NCBI RefSeq assembly: GCF_002028545.1
Contig: NZ_MWPQ01000019.1
Span: 30,622-94,621, forward strand
Origin: Nitrobacter vulgaris
Lineage (GTDB): Bacteria; Pseudomonadota; Alphaproteobacteria; Rhizobiales; Xanthobacteraceae
Length of the DNA: 64,000 nucleotides
Reading direction: 5' to 3'
The notes under the pieces were generated by a model. That model did not search any database, was not told where the DNA came from, and was given only the letters and a program-made list of their open reading frames with translations. Shown here in pieces: positions 9,636 to 18,301 of the stretch. The position numbers and the translations under genes are program-made. Position 1 is the stretch's first letter; each line of letters begins with the position of its first letter.

Positions 9636-9774
9636 CTCTCGGTGCCCAACCTCGACCGATTCTAGTTGCGAACGTCAGAACCCATGTCCATATCCTGTTG
9701 GTACGACAGGGAACGTTTCCCGCCATTGCCCGTTATTGGCGCGGCCTTTAGGGCCGGAAGAATGCGAGTGGGAC

Positions 9775-10011
9775 ATGTCGAAGACCTATATTATCGAAGT
9801 CGGTTCTGAATCCGCCGGGATCGTGGTGCGTGATCGCACCGGGTTCCGGTTCTTTTCGGCCTCCCGGCGGTTCAGTTGCCTCGACGGCAAGCTGTTTCGC
9901 AGCGCCCGTGAAGCGGAGCGCGCGGCGAAAAACCGTGCGTCGTCCAAGAAATCCACGTGTCCCGAGTTCGTGAAATCGCTGCGGCGCGCTTTGCCGAAAC
10001 TTCCCTTTTGA
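9775..10011 (+). CDS. conserved hypothetical protein, 78 residues
   Basis: Begins MSKTYIIEVGSESAGIVVRD, followed by RTGFRFFSASRRFSCLDGKLF and a basic, alanine-rich C-terminal half. No signal peptide or membrane segment. The FxxLDGxxF...A...A pattern looks like a compact alpha/beta fold and I think relatives occur across Bradyrhizobiaceae, but no function is known to me. The reading frame is open much further upstream, but that part runs through the repeat at 9.6 kb; the ATG at 9775 follows a GAGTGGGA stretch and is preferred. Monocistronic, between the thioesterase and glpD. Confidence 0.7.
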   Translation: MSKTYIIEVGSESAGIVVRDRTGFRFFSASRRFSCLDGKLFRSAREAERAAKNRASSKKSTCPEFVKSLRRALPKLPF

Positions 10012-10198
10012 TAGAGATACTGGCCGACGCAGGAAACTGCGTTGACGGCTTCGTCCAACATCAGCACCATGGCATGTCCTGCGGGTCTTGGGTGCTGTTG
10101 TTGTAACGACTATCGCCCTCCTCGCATCGAGGTGATCGTCGGCCGCGCGCCGGTTCGACGATCTCATCTCGCGTTAAGGTGATGGAGAGGGCGCGTCC

Positions 10199-11737
10199 GT
10201 GGGTCAGGTTTTCGACCTCGCTATCATCGGCGGCGGCATCAACGGGTGCGGGATCGCGCGCGACGCGGCTGGGCGGGGCAACTCGGTCTTCCTGTGTGAA
10301 ATGAACGACCTCGCCAGCGGCACGTCGTCGTGGTCGACCAAGCTGGTGCACGGGGGGCTGCGATATCTGGAGTATTACGAGTTTCATCTGGTTCGCGAGG
10401 CATTGATCGAACGCGAAATTCTCTGGCGGATCGCGCCTCACATCATTCATCCGGTGCGCTTCGTGCTGCCTCATCACGCCGGCCTGAGGCCGGCATGGCT
10501 GCTGCGGCTCGGCCTTTTCCTTTACGACCATATCGGCGGCCGGAAGCTGTTGCCGCCGACGCGATCGGTCGATCTGGCGCGCGACAGTGTCGGCAAGCCG
10601 CTGAACCCCGGCCGCTACCGCAAGGGTTTCGAATACTCTGACTGCGTTGTCGACGATGCCCGCCTCGTCATTCTTACCGCGCGCGATGCGGCCGACCGCG
10701 GAGCGGATATCCGGACCCGAACGCGCGCGGTTGAGACCCATCAGTCCGACGGCCTCTGGCGCATCACGGTCGAGGATACGCTAAGCCGCGAACGCAGCAC
10801 GATCGCCGCGCGGATACTGGTCAACGCGGGCGGCCCCTGGGTCGAACAGGTGCTGACATTGGGCGCGGGCGTCAACACCCGTGCGAGAGTGCGGCTGGTG
10901 CAAGGATCGCATATCGTGGTCAGGAAACTCTACGATCACGACCGGGCTTACATTTTCCAGAACGGTGACGGCCGAATCGTGTTCGCCATTCCCTATCGGG
11001 ATGACTTCACCCTGATCGGCACCACGGATCGCGACTATGAGGGGGACCCCGCCAAGGTAAAGGCCTCAAGCGAGGAAATTGCTTATCTCTGCGCGTCGGT
11101 CAGCGAGTATCTGGCGAAGCCGGTGAAGCCGCAGGATGTGGTCTGGTCCTATGCCGGGGTGCGGCCGCTTTACGATGATGGCGCCAGCGAAGCCAAGGCC
11201 GCCACCCGCGAATACGCCTTTGAACTCGATACGCCCGGCGGGGCGCCGCTGCTTTCGGTTTACGGTGGAAAAATCACGACCTATCGCCGGCTGGCCGAAG
11301 AGGCGCTGGAAAAGCTATCGCCATATCTGAAAGGGACAAAAGCGCGCGAGGGCTGGACTGCGAAGGCGGCGCTGCCCGGCGGAGACATGGAGGTGTCGGC
11401 GGTGGCGGCGTTGACGGCTAATCTGCTGCGCAGCTATCCTTTTCTGACGGAAGGACACGCGAAACGTCTCGCGCTCGCCTATGGCACCCGCGCGGCCAAG
11501 ATGCTGGGTACAGCGAAGACGACGACGGATCTTGGCCGGGAATTCGGAGCCACGCTCACTGAACGCGAGGTCTGCTATCTGATTTCCGACGAATGGGCAT
11601 GCACCGTGGAGGATGTCATCTGGCGACGCTCCAAGCTCGGCTTGCGCATGTCGGCGGCCGACATAGCGGAGCTTGAATCCTGGTTCGCGGAGCGGACGGA
11701 GGCCGGCCGCCCAAGGGAAGCGGAAGCACGGCCATAA
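10199..11737 (+). CDS. glpD: glycerol-3-phosphate dehydrogenase, FAD-dependent, aerobic
   Basis: A 512-residue membrane-associated flavoprotein that oxidises glycerol 3-phosphate to dihydroxyacetone phosphate and passes electrons to quinone. The FAD-binding dinucleotide fold is at the N-terminus (LAIIGGGINGCGIARDAAGR), followed by LASGTSSWSTKLVHGGLRYL typical of GlpD. Length equals the family norm. It starts with GTG preceded by GGAGAGG. It is convergent with the DUF1993 gene and close to the beta-oxidation and isocitrate lyase genes, a fitting place for lipid catabolism. No glpK or glpR is nearby. Confidence 0.95.
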   Translation: MGQVFDLAIIGGGINGCGIARDAAGRGNSVFLCEMNDLASGTSSWSTKLVHGGLRYLEYYEFHLVREALIEREILWRIAPHIIHPVRFVLPHHAGLRPAWLLRLGLFLYDHIGGRKLLPPTRSVDLARDSVGKPLNPGRYRKGFEYSDCVVDDARLVILTARDAADRGADIRTRTRAVETHQSDGLWRITVEDTLSRERSTIAARILVNAGGPWVEQVLTLGAGVNTRARVRLVQGSHIVVRKLYDHDRAYIFQNGDGRIVFAIPYRDDFTLIGTTDRDYEGDPAKVKASSEEIAYLCASVSEYLAKPVKPQDVVWSYAGVRPLYDDGASEAKAATREYAFELDTPGGAPLLSVYGGKITTYRRLAEEALEKLSPYLKGTKAREGWTAKAALPGGDMEVSAVAALTANLLRSYPFLTEGHAKRLALAYGTRAAKMLGTAKTTTDLGREFGATLTEREVCYLISDEWACTVEDVIWRRSKLGLRMSAADIAELESWFAERTEAGRPREAEARP

Positions 11738-11752
11738 GTCTCGCCTCGAGCC

Positions 11753-12256
11753 TTATTTTACGCCCAAGAAATCTCGCTTGCCGAGTTCGACGCCGTTGTG
11801 ACGCAGGATGTCGTATGCGGTCGTCGCGTGGAAATAGAAATTCGGCAAGGCGAAATGGCTGAGATATTGCTGACCCTTCAAAGTCATTGTTTTGTCGGGA
11901 CCTGCCGGAAAGGTGATATCGCGGCTTTCCGCGCCTTCGAATTTTCCGGGCGCTGCGTTCTTGACGAAATCCGTTGCCTGGGCGATCCGCTGCTGCAACT
12001 CGTCGAAGGTCTTTTCCGTATCCGGGGTGCTCGGCACCTCTGAACCGGTCAGCCGCGCGCAAGTCTTCACGGCGAAATCGCAGGCGATCTGGATCTGGCG
12101 CGTCAGCGGCAGCATGTCCGGATAGAGCCGCGCGGCGAGCAGCGTTTCGGGAGCGATCTTCCGGGCGGTGGCGTAGCCTTCGGCTTTCCTGAGAATGTCG
12201 GAGAGGGCGCCGAGCGTTTGCAGAAAGGCCGGCGGAGCGGAATCATAGAATGACAT
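11753..12256 (-). CDS. DUF1993 family protein
   Basis: A 167-residue protein beginning MSFYDSAPPAFLQTLGALSD and containing LLAARLYPDMLPLTRQIQIACDFA, SHFALPNFYFHATTAYDILRHNGV and a near-C-terminal GKRDFLG. This is the DUF1993 family, alpha-helical proteins related to the DinB/YfiT four-helix fold. The conserved histidines (SHF, FHATT) sit where DinB-like proteins may bind a metal, but no activity is established. Single gene, convergent with glpD with only 15 bases between the stops. Confidence 0.85.
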   Translation of the reverse strand: MSFYDSAPPAFLQTLGALSDILRKAEGYATARKIAPETLLAARLYPDMLPLTRQIQIACDFAVKTCARLTGSEVPSTPDTEKTFDELQQRIAQATDFVKNAAPGKFEGAESRDITFPAGPDKTMTLKGQQYLSHFALPNFYFHATTAYDILRHNGVELGKRDFLGVK

Positions 12257-12684
12257 GGAATGCCTTTGTCTGTTCTGGTGTGCGAACGCGATGGTGAGAC
12301 AGCAGAATGCGCTGCCGTTTGCAGATGGGGGCTCACGTCACAAGCCGCAACCTCTCGGTCCTCGCCGAATCATCAGCCGCAACGGTCTTCGCGATCGCCT
12401 GATCTGCATGGCTTTCCCCGCCGGCTGCTCGTCCGAGCATAATTTGATCGAAGCCGCGCGCTCGGTTCGGATTAGGTTCAATTCTAAGAAATTTCGGAGC
12501 CGTATTTAAGCAGCGAACCAATAACTAACTTCCGGTTTGAGGGAGGCTGTCGTGAGCAAAAATGCCGTCGCGGGGGTGTCGAACGAACCGCAATCCATCC
12601 TCTCCGTCTCATGCTCTATTGACGCCGGATTGCTGCTGCGCGCCATCCGGAATGACGGAGAAGTCCCGGTCATGCGCCGGATTC
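12257..12684. other. intergenic region without a recognised gene
   Basis: Upstream of the DUF1993 gene and downstream of the scfR-like gene. An open frame with a good GGGAGG site and GTG at 12552 runs on into the end of the scfR-like gene, but its composition looks non-coding. I see no clear terminator or other structured element. Confidence 0.4.
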
Positions 12685-14136
12685 TCACACCTCTCGCGCA
12701 TTTGAAAATGCAAAGCTCGTCACGCGTCGCGTGTTTTCATCCAAAATCAAGGTCCGCGTGAGCGGCGGCTCGGCGCGCTGGGCGCAGTTCTCGCGCTCGC
12801 AGAGGCGACAGTTGATACCGATCGGCGTGCCCTCGGACTTGTCCAGGTCCATCCCGGACGCATAGACAAGCCTTGCGGCGTGGCGGATTTCGCAACCCAG
12901 GCCGATAGCGAAGCGTGGTTGCGCCAGCGGATGCGGCGCGACCGGCCGGCGCACCATCTGCGCAACCGAGAAGTAGCGGCTGCCGTCCGGCAACTCGATC
13001 ACCTGCTTCAAGAGGCGATCCGGGGTGTCAAACGTGGAGTGGACATTCCACAGCGGACAGGTGCCGCCAAACTTCGAGAACGGGAACGTGCCGGATGAAA
13101 ATCGCTTGGAGACATTACCGGCGTTGTCGACGCGCAGCATGAAGAACGGCACGCCGCGCGCGTTTGGCCGCTGCAGCGTCGTCAGGCGGTGACACACCTG
13201 CTCGAAGCCGGTATTGAAGCGCTGCGCCAGCACATGGATGTCGTAACCGAGCGATTCCGCCGCGGTAAGGAAGGGCTGATAGGGCATCAGCGCGCAGCCC
13301 GCGAAGTAGTTCGCAAGCGTGATGCGGTAGAGACGGCGCGCGGTGTCGTCGAGCGCGCCGGCGCGGGCGATGATCGTATCAAACGCGGGCGTGCATTCGG
13401 AAAGCGCGATCTGAAACGCAAGCTGGAAAGCGCAGCCGGGGCCGTCCACCAGTTCTGAGATCAGGAGCTGGCGGCGGTGGCGGTCGAAGCGACGTAGCGT
13501 CTCACGCATGACATCGACCGGCATGATACGGGTCTGAATCGAATGCTTTTCACGCAACCGCGTGCTCAAAGCCGCGAACAAGTCCTGTGCGGGAACGTTG
13601 ATCTCGTCGCGCAGGGTTTCCGCTGCTTGTTCAAGCTCGGGGAAGTAGTTGCGATTGGCCTCGATCAGGTCGCGAACCTGCTCGATCGGGTTCGCGTCGA
13701 AGCGTCCGCCCATGCTTTCGTCGCGCCCCGCGAACTGTGCCGCCGCCAGCGTTTCGCCGCGCCGCGCCTCGGCATAGGCGGCATAGAGACGCTGCAATGC
13801 GTGGGTCACGCCGGGACACAGCTCCGCGAGATCTCGCAATTCCTGCTTCGGAATGTCGATCTGGCGAAATAGTGGATCGGAAAAGACCTCGTTCAACTCG
13901 GCGAAGAAGCGGTCTTCGTCGGCGGTGGCGAGGTCGCGCAGGTCGAGATCGTAGGTCTCCGCGAGGCGAAGAAGGATTTGCGCGGTGACCGGTCGCTGGT
14001 TGCGCTCGATCAGGTTGACATAGCTGGGCGAGATGCCGAGCCCCTCCGCGAACTGGGTCTGCGATAACCCGAGCTGTTGGCGGATGCGCCGGAATCGCGG
14101 ACCGACGAAGAGTTTTTTGCCGGGATCTGTGGCCAT
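12685..14136 (-). CDS. XRE-family regulator, ScfR/RamB type
   Basis: A 483-residue transcription factor. Residues about 10-65 form a Cro/CI-type helix-turn-helix (LGLSQTQFAEGLGISPSYVNLIERNQRPVT). The middle corresponds to the IrrE/ImmA-like domain but shows no HExxH metal site. The C-terminal part is the DUF2083-type region with clustered cysteines (CRLCERENCAQ). Family relatives regulate glyoxylate shunt and propionyl-CoA genes in response to short-chain acyl-CoA. It is divergent from aceA across about 180 bases, strongly suggesting it controls isocitrate lyase and perhaps itself. Confidence 0.87.
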   Translation of the reverse strand: MATDPGKKLFVGPRFRRIRQQLGLSQTQFAEGLGISPSYVNLIERNQRPVTAQILLRLAETYDLDLRDLATADEDRFFAELNEVFSDPLFRQIDIPKQELRDLAELCPGVTHALQRLYAAYAEARRGETLAAAQFAGRDESMGGRFDANPIEQVRDLIEANRNYFPELEQAAETLRDEINVPAQDLFAALSTRLREKHSIQTRIMPVDVMRETLRRFDRHRRQLLISELVDGPGCAFQLAFQIALSECTPAFDTIIARAGALDDTARRLYRITLANYFAGCALMPYQPFLTAAESLGYDIHVLAQRFNTGFEQVCHRLTTLQRPNARGVPFFMLRVDNAGNVSKRFSSGTFPFSKFGGTCPLWNVHSTFDTPDRLLKQVIELPDGSRYFSVAQMVRRPVAPHPLAQPRFAIGLGCEIRHAARLVYASGMDLDKSEGTPIGINCRLCERENCAQRAEPPLTRTLILDENTRRVTSFAFSNAREV

Positions 14137-14266
14137 CCTTACGCTCGTTTATGACAATAATTACAAAATAACATCTATGACATGTATATATGTTACATGA
14201 CATCATCAATTGAGATCAAGCTATCTGTACGGATTAGTCTGTTTGGCGTTTATCTATAAACCACCC

Positions 14267-14290
14267 TTGCAATGCGATTGCAGTGCAATG
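14267..14290. promoter_or_regulatory. candidate operator in the aceA promoter
   Basis: Three TTGCA half-sites: TTGCA at 14267-14271, TTGCA at 14278-14282 (11 bases start to start, one helical turn), and the reverse half TGCAA completing the palindrome TTGCAGTGCAA (14278-14288). RamB-type regulators are known to bind TTTGCAAA-like sequences, so this is a plausible site for the divergent regulator. No direct proof. Confidence 0.5.
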
Positions 14291-14316
14291 TCATAAAAGT
14301 GGCGCTGGAGATAAAA

Positions 14317-15624
14317 ATGGCCCAGACCTTTGAGCAGCTCGTTCCGGCCCCAAACGGTCGTTTTGAGGGGATCAGCCGTCCGTACAGCCCGGCGGACGTC
14401 GAAAAGCTGCGCGGCTCGGTGGAGATCAAGTACACGCTGGCCGAGAAGGGCGCGAACCGGCTGTGGAAGCAGCTCAACGACATGCCTTATGTGAATTCGC
14501 TCGGCGCCGTCACCGGCAACCAGGCGATGCAGCAGGCGCGCGCCGGTTTGCCCGCGATTTATCTCTCGGGCTGGCAGGTCGCCGCCGACGCCAATACTGC
14601 GGGCGCGATGTATCCGGACCAGAGCCTCTATCCGGCCAACGCCGGTCCTGAACTCTGCCGTCGCATCAACCGAACCTTCCAGCGCGCCGACCAGATCGAG
14701 CATGCTGAAGGCGGCGCCAAGATCGACTGGTTCGTGCCGATCGTGGCCGATGCGGAAGCGGGCTTCGGCGGACCGCTCAACTCGTTCGAGATCATGAAGG
14801 CCTATATCGAGGCGGGCGCGGCTGGCGTTCACTTCGAGGACCAACTCGCGTCGGAGAAGAAGTGCGGCCACATGGGCGGCAAGGTGCTGATCCCGACCGC
14901 CGCGCATGAACGCAATCTGATCGCGGCACGGCTTGCCGCCGATGTCTGCGGGGTGCCGACCTTCGTGTTGGCGCGCACCGATGCGGAGAGTGCGAAGCTC
15001 ATCACTTCAGACATCGATGAGCGCGATCACGAGTTCATCACCGGCGAACGCACGGCGGAAGGCTTCTATCGCCTGAAGCCTGGCACCGGCCTCGATCACT
15101 GCATCAAGCGCGGGCTGGCGTTTGCGAAATACGCTGACCTGCTGTGGTGGGAAACCTCAAAGCCGGATCTGGAGGGCGCGCGCAAGTTCGCGGAAGCTGT
15201 CAGGAAGGTCTATCCGAACAAGATGCTGGCTTACAACTGTTCGCCGTCGTTCAACTGGGAAGCCAACCTCGACAAGGACACCATTGCCAAGTTCCAGAAG
15301 GAAATTGCAGCGATGGGCTACAAGTTTCAGTTCGTCACGTTGGCGGGCTTCCACTCGCTCAACCACGGCATGTTCGAACTGGCGCGCGGCTACAAGGCCG
15401 AGGGCATGGCGGCATATTCCCGTCTCCAGCAGGCCGAGTTCGCCTCGGAGAAGTTCGGCTATTCGGCGACGCGCCATCAGCGCGAGGTCGGCACCGGTTA
15501 CTTCGATCTGGTTTCGACCACGATCACGGGAGGCCAGTCGTCGACCACTGCGCTTCACGACTCCACCGAAACCGCGCAGTTCAAGTCGCAAGGTTCGCAG
15601 ATCAAGGTCCAGGCTGCTGAGTAG
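14317..15624 (+). CDS. aceA: isocitrate lyase
   Basis: A 435-residue enzyme that splits isocitrate to succinate and glyoxylate, the committed step of the glyoxylate shunt needed to grow on acetate or fatty acids. It has [11 protein letters not shown] with the catalytic Cys, [12 protein letters not shown] near the N-terminus, and [19 protein letters not shown] near the C-terminus. Length matches the standard bacterial enzyme. The ATG at 14317 has CTGGAG in front; an in-frame ATG at 14272 lies within the candidate operator and is unlikely. Malate synthase is not in the window. Confidence 0.96.
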   Translation: MAQTFEQLVPAPNGRFEGISRPYSPADVEKLRGSVEIKYTLAEKGANRLWKQLNDMPYVNSLGAVTGNQAMQQARAGLPAIYLSGWQVAADANTAGAMYPDQSLYPANAGPELCRRINRTFQRADQIEHAEGGAKIDWFVPIVADAEAGFGGPLNSFEIMKAYIEAGAAGVHFEDQLASEKKCGHMGGKVLIPTAAHERNLIAARLAADVCGVPTFVLARTDAESAKLITSDIDERDHEFITGERTAEGFYRLKPGTGLDHCIKRGLAFAKYADLLWWETSKPDLEGARKFAEAVRKVYPNKMLAYNCSPSFNWEANLDKDTIAKFQKEIAAMGYKFQFVTLAGFHSLNHGMFELARGYKAEGMAAYSRLQQAEFASEKFGYSATRHQREVGTGYFDLVSTTITGGQSSTTALHDSTETAQFKSQGSQIKVQAAE

Positions 15625-15648
15625 GCGGCGGAACAGAAGGAGGTTCTC

Positions 15649-15855
15649 ATGACCGGCAGCAATTTCTGGGTGATTGGCGGCGAATTTGGTTCAATGAACT
15701 TCCACAAGCTGGTGGAAGGTTCGGCTCAGGTGCAAGGACCGTTCAAAACGCGGAAGGAAGCGGAGGACGCCTGGAGGGTCGTGTCTGAGGAAAACCGTCA
15801 CCGCGCCGGCGTGCGGTTCTCCATCGTGGAAGAGCCGAATCGAATGGCGAGCTGA
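15649..15855 (+). CDS. DUF4170 family small protein
   Basis: A 68-residue protein starting MTGSNFWVIGGEFGSMNFHK, with VQGPFKTRKEAEDAW and HRAGVRFSIVEEP, which fits DUF4170, a compact family common in alphaproteobacteria. It has an unusually strong AAGGAGG ribosome binding site and begins 24 bases after aceA, so it is probably in the same transcript. Family function is unknown. A hairpin terminator follows. Confidence 0.85.
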   Translation: MTGSNFWVIGGEFGSMNFHKLVEGSAQVQGPFKTRKEAEDAWRVVSEENRHRAGVRFSIVEEPNRMAS

Positions 15856-15896
15856 TGTTGCATCTATCGTAGAAGAAGAAGCGTCCAAGGAAGCAA

Positions 15897-15930
15897 CGGC
15901 TCTGCCCAGGCATATCGGGCAGGGCCGTTT
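15897..15930 (+). terminator. terminator of the aceA-DUF4170 transcript
   Basis: CGGCTCTGCCC (15897-15907) pairs with GGGCAGGGCCG (15917-15927), with one mismatch, followed by TTTGTT. It is 40 bases past the DUF4170 stop. Confidence 0.75.
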
Positions 15931-16081
15931 GTTCGTTCAGAAGACGGATTGTGGTCGCTTAAGCCGGCTGCGCGCCTAAGCCTTTGGAACTAAACGGCCT
16001 TTGCCCGAAACGGAGTACCTGCTAAGTTACATGGTTACCGTCAGGTTAAGAAGGCGGCAGTATCTGCGGGAAAGGCGACCG

Positions 16082-16636
16082 ATGTCGGACGGACCGAACA
16101 TTGGAAGGAGTGTGGCGGAAACGGCGAAGCCGCTGCGGCTGCGCGAGGCACTGTGGCAGGCTCGGATCGAGGCCGCGGATCGCACCGGCGTCGTCGTTGA
16201 TCTGCGCGACGCGGAAGTGGCGCGGCTTGAGATCTTGAACGAGGCGCTCGATCCGCTGTTCGCGCAAGTGCCGGATCAGATCGATCTATTCGATCGGGGC
16301 CTCAGCAAGGGAGACACGCCGCGGCTGTGGATCGACATTGTAGCCCACGTCCTGATGGGACGCGATAAGCGCATGTACCGTTTCGTCCAGGATACCCGGC
16401 ACGGCCGGATTGTACTCGCGGAATCTCATGACTCGGCCGCGATCGTCAAAGCTGTGACGGATTATGTCGCTCGCCGCATGATCGAGCGCGAGCGTGCGCT
16501 ATCGGTAATGCCGCTGTGGGAGCAAGCGGAGGTGAAAAAGCCGCCCCGCGGGCTTTGGACATTCGCGTTCGGATTTATAGCCGGTGTTATCGTGCTTTTC
16601 GGCTTCGCGCTACTCGCCGCGCTCAGGACTCCGTGA
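16082..16636 (+). CDS. conserved hypothetical protein with a C-terminal membrane anchor
   Basis: A 184-residue protein. The soluble part (1-150) begins MSDGPNIGRSVAETAK and contains WIDIVAHVLMGRDKRMYRF, RHGRIVLAESHD and an RMIERERAL helix. A single hydrophobic segment near residues 157-179 (FAFGFIAGVIVLFGFALLAAL) anchors it in the inner membrane with the N-terminus probably cytoplasmic. I do not recognise a named family. The start at 16082 has GGAAAGG upstream; the longer frame from 16001 has no good site. Confidence 0.75.
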   Translation: MSDGPNIGRSVAETAKPLRLREALWQARIEAADRTGVVVDLRDAEVARLEILNEALDPLFAQVPDQIDLFDRGLSKGDTPRLWIDIVAHVLMGRDKRMYRFVQDTRHGRIVLAESHDSAAIVKAVTDYVARRMIERERALSVMPLWEQAEVKKPPRGLWTFAFGFIAGVIVLFGFALLAALRTP

Positions 16637-16659
16637 CGCGAGGCACGGCGATCACGGTG

Positions 16660-16728
16660 CTAGAGTGTTTTCGAGCGAAGTGGAATCTGGTTCGCGTGAA
16701 GGAAACGCGTCAAAATTAATAATCTAGA
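16660..16728 (+). repeat. dispersed intergenic hairpin repeat, copy 2
   Basis: Contains TTTTCGAGCGAAGTGGAA, GGTTCGCGTGAAGGAAACGC and ends in ATCTAGAG, with CTAGAG also at the left end. It is the most complete copy in the window and lies between convergent genes. Confidence 0.8.
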
Positions 16729-16729
16729 G

Positions 16730-17878
16730 TCATTTCCCGGCCGGCGACACCCGCAAGAGGCGTCCGGCAGTGCTATCGGTCAAAAGCCACAACGCGCCGT
16801 CCGGCCCCTGGCGTATGTCGCGGATGCGCTCGTTGAGGTCTTCCAGCAGGCGTTCCTCGCCAGTCACCTCATTGCCACTGAGCGAGAGCCGCACCAGCAT
16901 CTTGCCAGACAGCGCGCCGGTGAAAAGGCTTCCTTTCCACGACGGAAACAGCGTGCCGGTGTAGAAGGCCATGCCGGATGGCGAGATCGAAGGCACCCAA
17001 TATTTCACGGGCTGCTCCATGCCTTCCTTCGCGGTGCTGGCATGGATTTTCGCGCCGTCGTAGTCGATGCCGTAGCCGATCACCGGCCAGCCGTAGTTTT
17101 TGCCCTTGCCGATGATGTTGACCTCGTCGCCGCCGCGCGGGCCGTGCTCGACCTCCCAAAGGTCGCCGGTCGCCGGGTTGATGCCGAGCCCCTGTTCGTT
17201 ACGGTGGCCGTAGCTCCAGATTTCCGGCTTGGCGTCTGCGCGGCCGACGAACGGATTGTCCGCCGGCACCGAGCCATCGGGCGCGATCCGGATCACTTTG
17301 CCGAGGTGGTTCGCCAGATTTTGCGCCTCGTCGCGATGGTTGAAATGCTCGCCAAGCGTCACGAAAAGGTTGCCGTCGTCAGCTTGCGCGATGCGGCAGC
17401 CATAGTGATTGCCCGACGACAGCGGGCCCTCCTGCCGGAAGATGATCTCGACGTCTTGAAGCCGATCCTCACCTAATGTGGCGCGTGCAACGGCGGTTCG
17501 CCCGCCGCCTTCCGCCCGTTCTGCGAAACAGAAATAGAGGGTCTTGTTGCCCGCGAACGACTTGTCCAGCACAACGTCCAGCAGCCCGCCCTGACCGGAG
17601 GCCCAAACTTCAGGCACGTTCTTGAGCGGCGGCGACAGATCACCGTCGCGGCTGACGATGCGAAAGCGCCCGGGCCGTTCCGTGACCAGTATCCGCCCGT
17701 CCGGCAGCAAGGCGAGTCCCCAAGGATGGACAAGGCCGTGGGCAATGGTTGAGACCTCGATCGGCCCGGCTGACGACCGGAACGATTTGCTTCCGCTGCG
17801 CACGTTGGTGGCGAAGAAAGCCGCGAGGACGGTGGCCGCGCCCAGAATGGCCGTAACCCGCACGATTGGTCTTTTCAT
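16730..17878 (-). CDS. PQQ-dependent aldose sugar dehydrogenase (Asd/YliI type)
   Basis: A 382-residue secreted beta-propeller protein of the soluble glucose dehydrogenase family (GSDH). Residues 1-30 form a signal peptide or anchor (VRVTAILGAATVLAAFFATN). Recognisable blade motifs are HPWGLALLPDGRILVTERPG, NHYGCRIAQ, LGEHFNHRDEAQNLANHLGK, SYGHRNEQGLGINP and EHGPRGGDEVN, which include the catalytic His and calcium/PQQ ligands. It would oxidise aldose sugars in the periplasm. The ATG at 17878 has AGGAG seven bases upstream and is preferred over the longer frame. Monocistronic. Confidence 0.9.
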   Translation of the reverse strand: MKRPIVRVTAILGAATVLAAFFATNVRSGSKSFRSSAGPIEVSTIAHGLVHPWGLALLPDGRILVTERPGRFRIVSRDGDLSPPLKNVPEVWASGQGGLLDVVLDKSFAGNKTLYFCFAERAEGGGRTAVARATLGEDRLQDVEIIFRQEGPLSSGNHYGCRIAQADDGNLFVTLGEHFNHRDEAQNLANHLGKVIRIAPDGSVPADNPFVGRADAKPEIWSYGHRNEQGLGINPATGDLWEVEHGPRGGDEVNIIGKGKNYGWPVIGYGIDYDGAKIHASTAKEGMEQPVKYWVPSISPSGMAFYTGTLFPSWKGSLFTGALSGKMLVRLSLSGNEVTGEERLLEDLNERIRDIRQGPDGALWLLTDSTAGRLLRVSPAGK

Positions 17879-17974
17879 CGAACGCTCCTGGCGGCGAGCG
17901 ATGGTCACACGGAGAGACATGGTTAGCCGTCACAAAATTGTGAGGAGCCAATGTACATTGCAAGGAAGTGCGGT

Positions 17975-18154
17975 TCAGATGCCGATTGGCATAGCCATCG
18001 CGACCTTGATCGACATCATCGCGAAGGCGACGGAAAGGACGACTGCAAAAGCAGCGATTGCCAGTGAAGCCGCAACAGCATTGGTCAGACGCGAGGATGC
18101 GACGGGTGCGAAGCGCCCTCCAAACCATCCGCTCGAACCTCGCGACCGCATCAT
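17975..18154 (-). CDS. small single-span membrane protein, 59 residues
   Basis: Begins MMRSRGSSGWFGGRF and has one long hydrophobic stretch (about residues 27-57) with alternating Ala, Val, Ile, Phe and Met, ending PIGI. The N-terminus is basic, predicting an inside orientation. GTGGAG lies 8 bases before the ATG pair. It fills most of an otherwise empty 420-base gap and is oriented like its neighbours. Function unknown; no named family recognised. Confidence 0.55.
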   Translation of the reverse strand: MMRSRGSSGWFGGRFAPVASSRLTNAVAASLAIAAFAVVLSVAFAMMSIKVAMAMPIGI

Positions 18155-18301
18155 TGTCGGATCTCCACAAGCACTGGCGAATCACCAGCCTGGACAATCT
18201 TTCACCAAGCACGGCCAGGATTGGGGCAAATTGAATGAGGCGAAGAGGTTCCCGCCTTGCGATATCGAAGCCGGTTCTTAGCCCGGTGTCGACCGCACGG
18301 A

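Noticed and set aside
12537..12761. Plus-strand frame with a good GGGAGG site upstream of a GTG at 12552
   Set aside because: It overlaps the end of the scfR-like gene, and the translated sequence shows no recognisable fold or coding character.
15971..16004. GGAAC motif before the 184-residue membrane-anchored protein, considered as an EcfG promoter
   Set aside because: No CGTT lies 16-17 bases downstream; AAAC is found instead.
17622..18281. 219-residue plus-strand frame over the PQQ dehydrogenase start
   Set aside because: Mostly antisense to the sugar dehydrogenase; the non-overlapping part is better explained by the small minus-strand membrane ORF.
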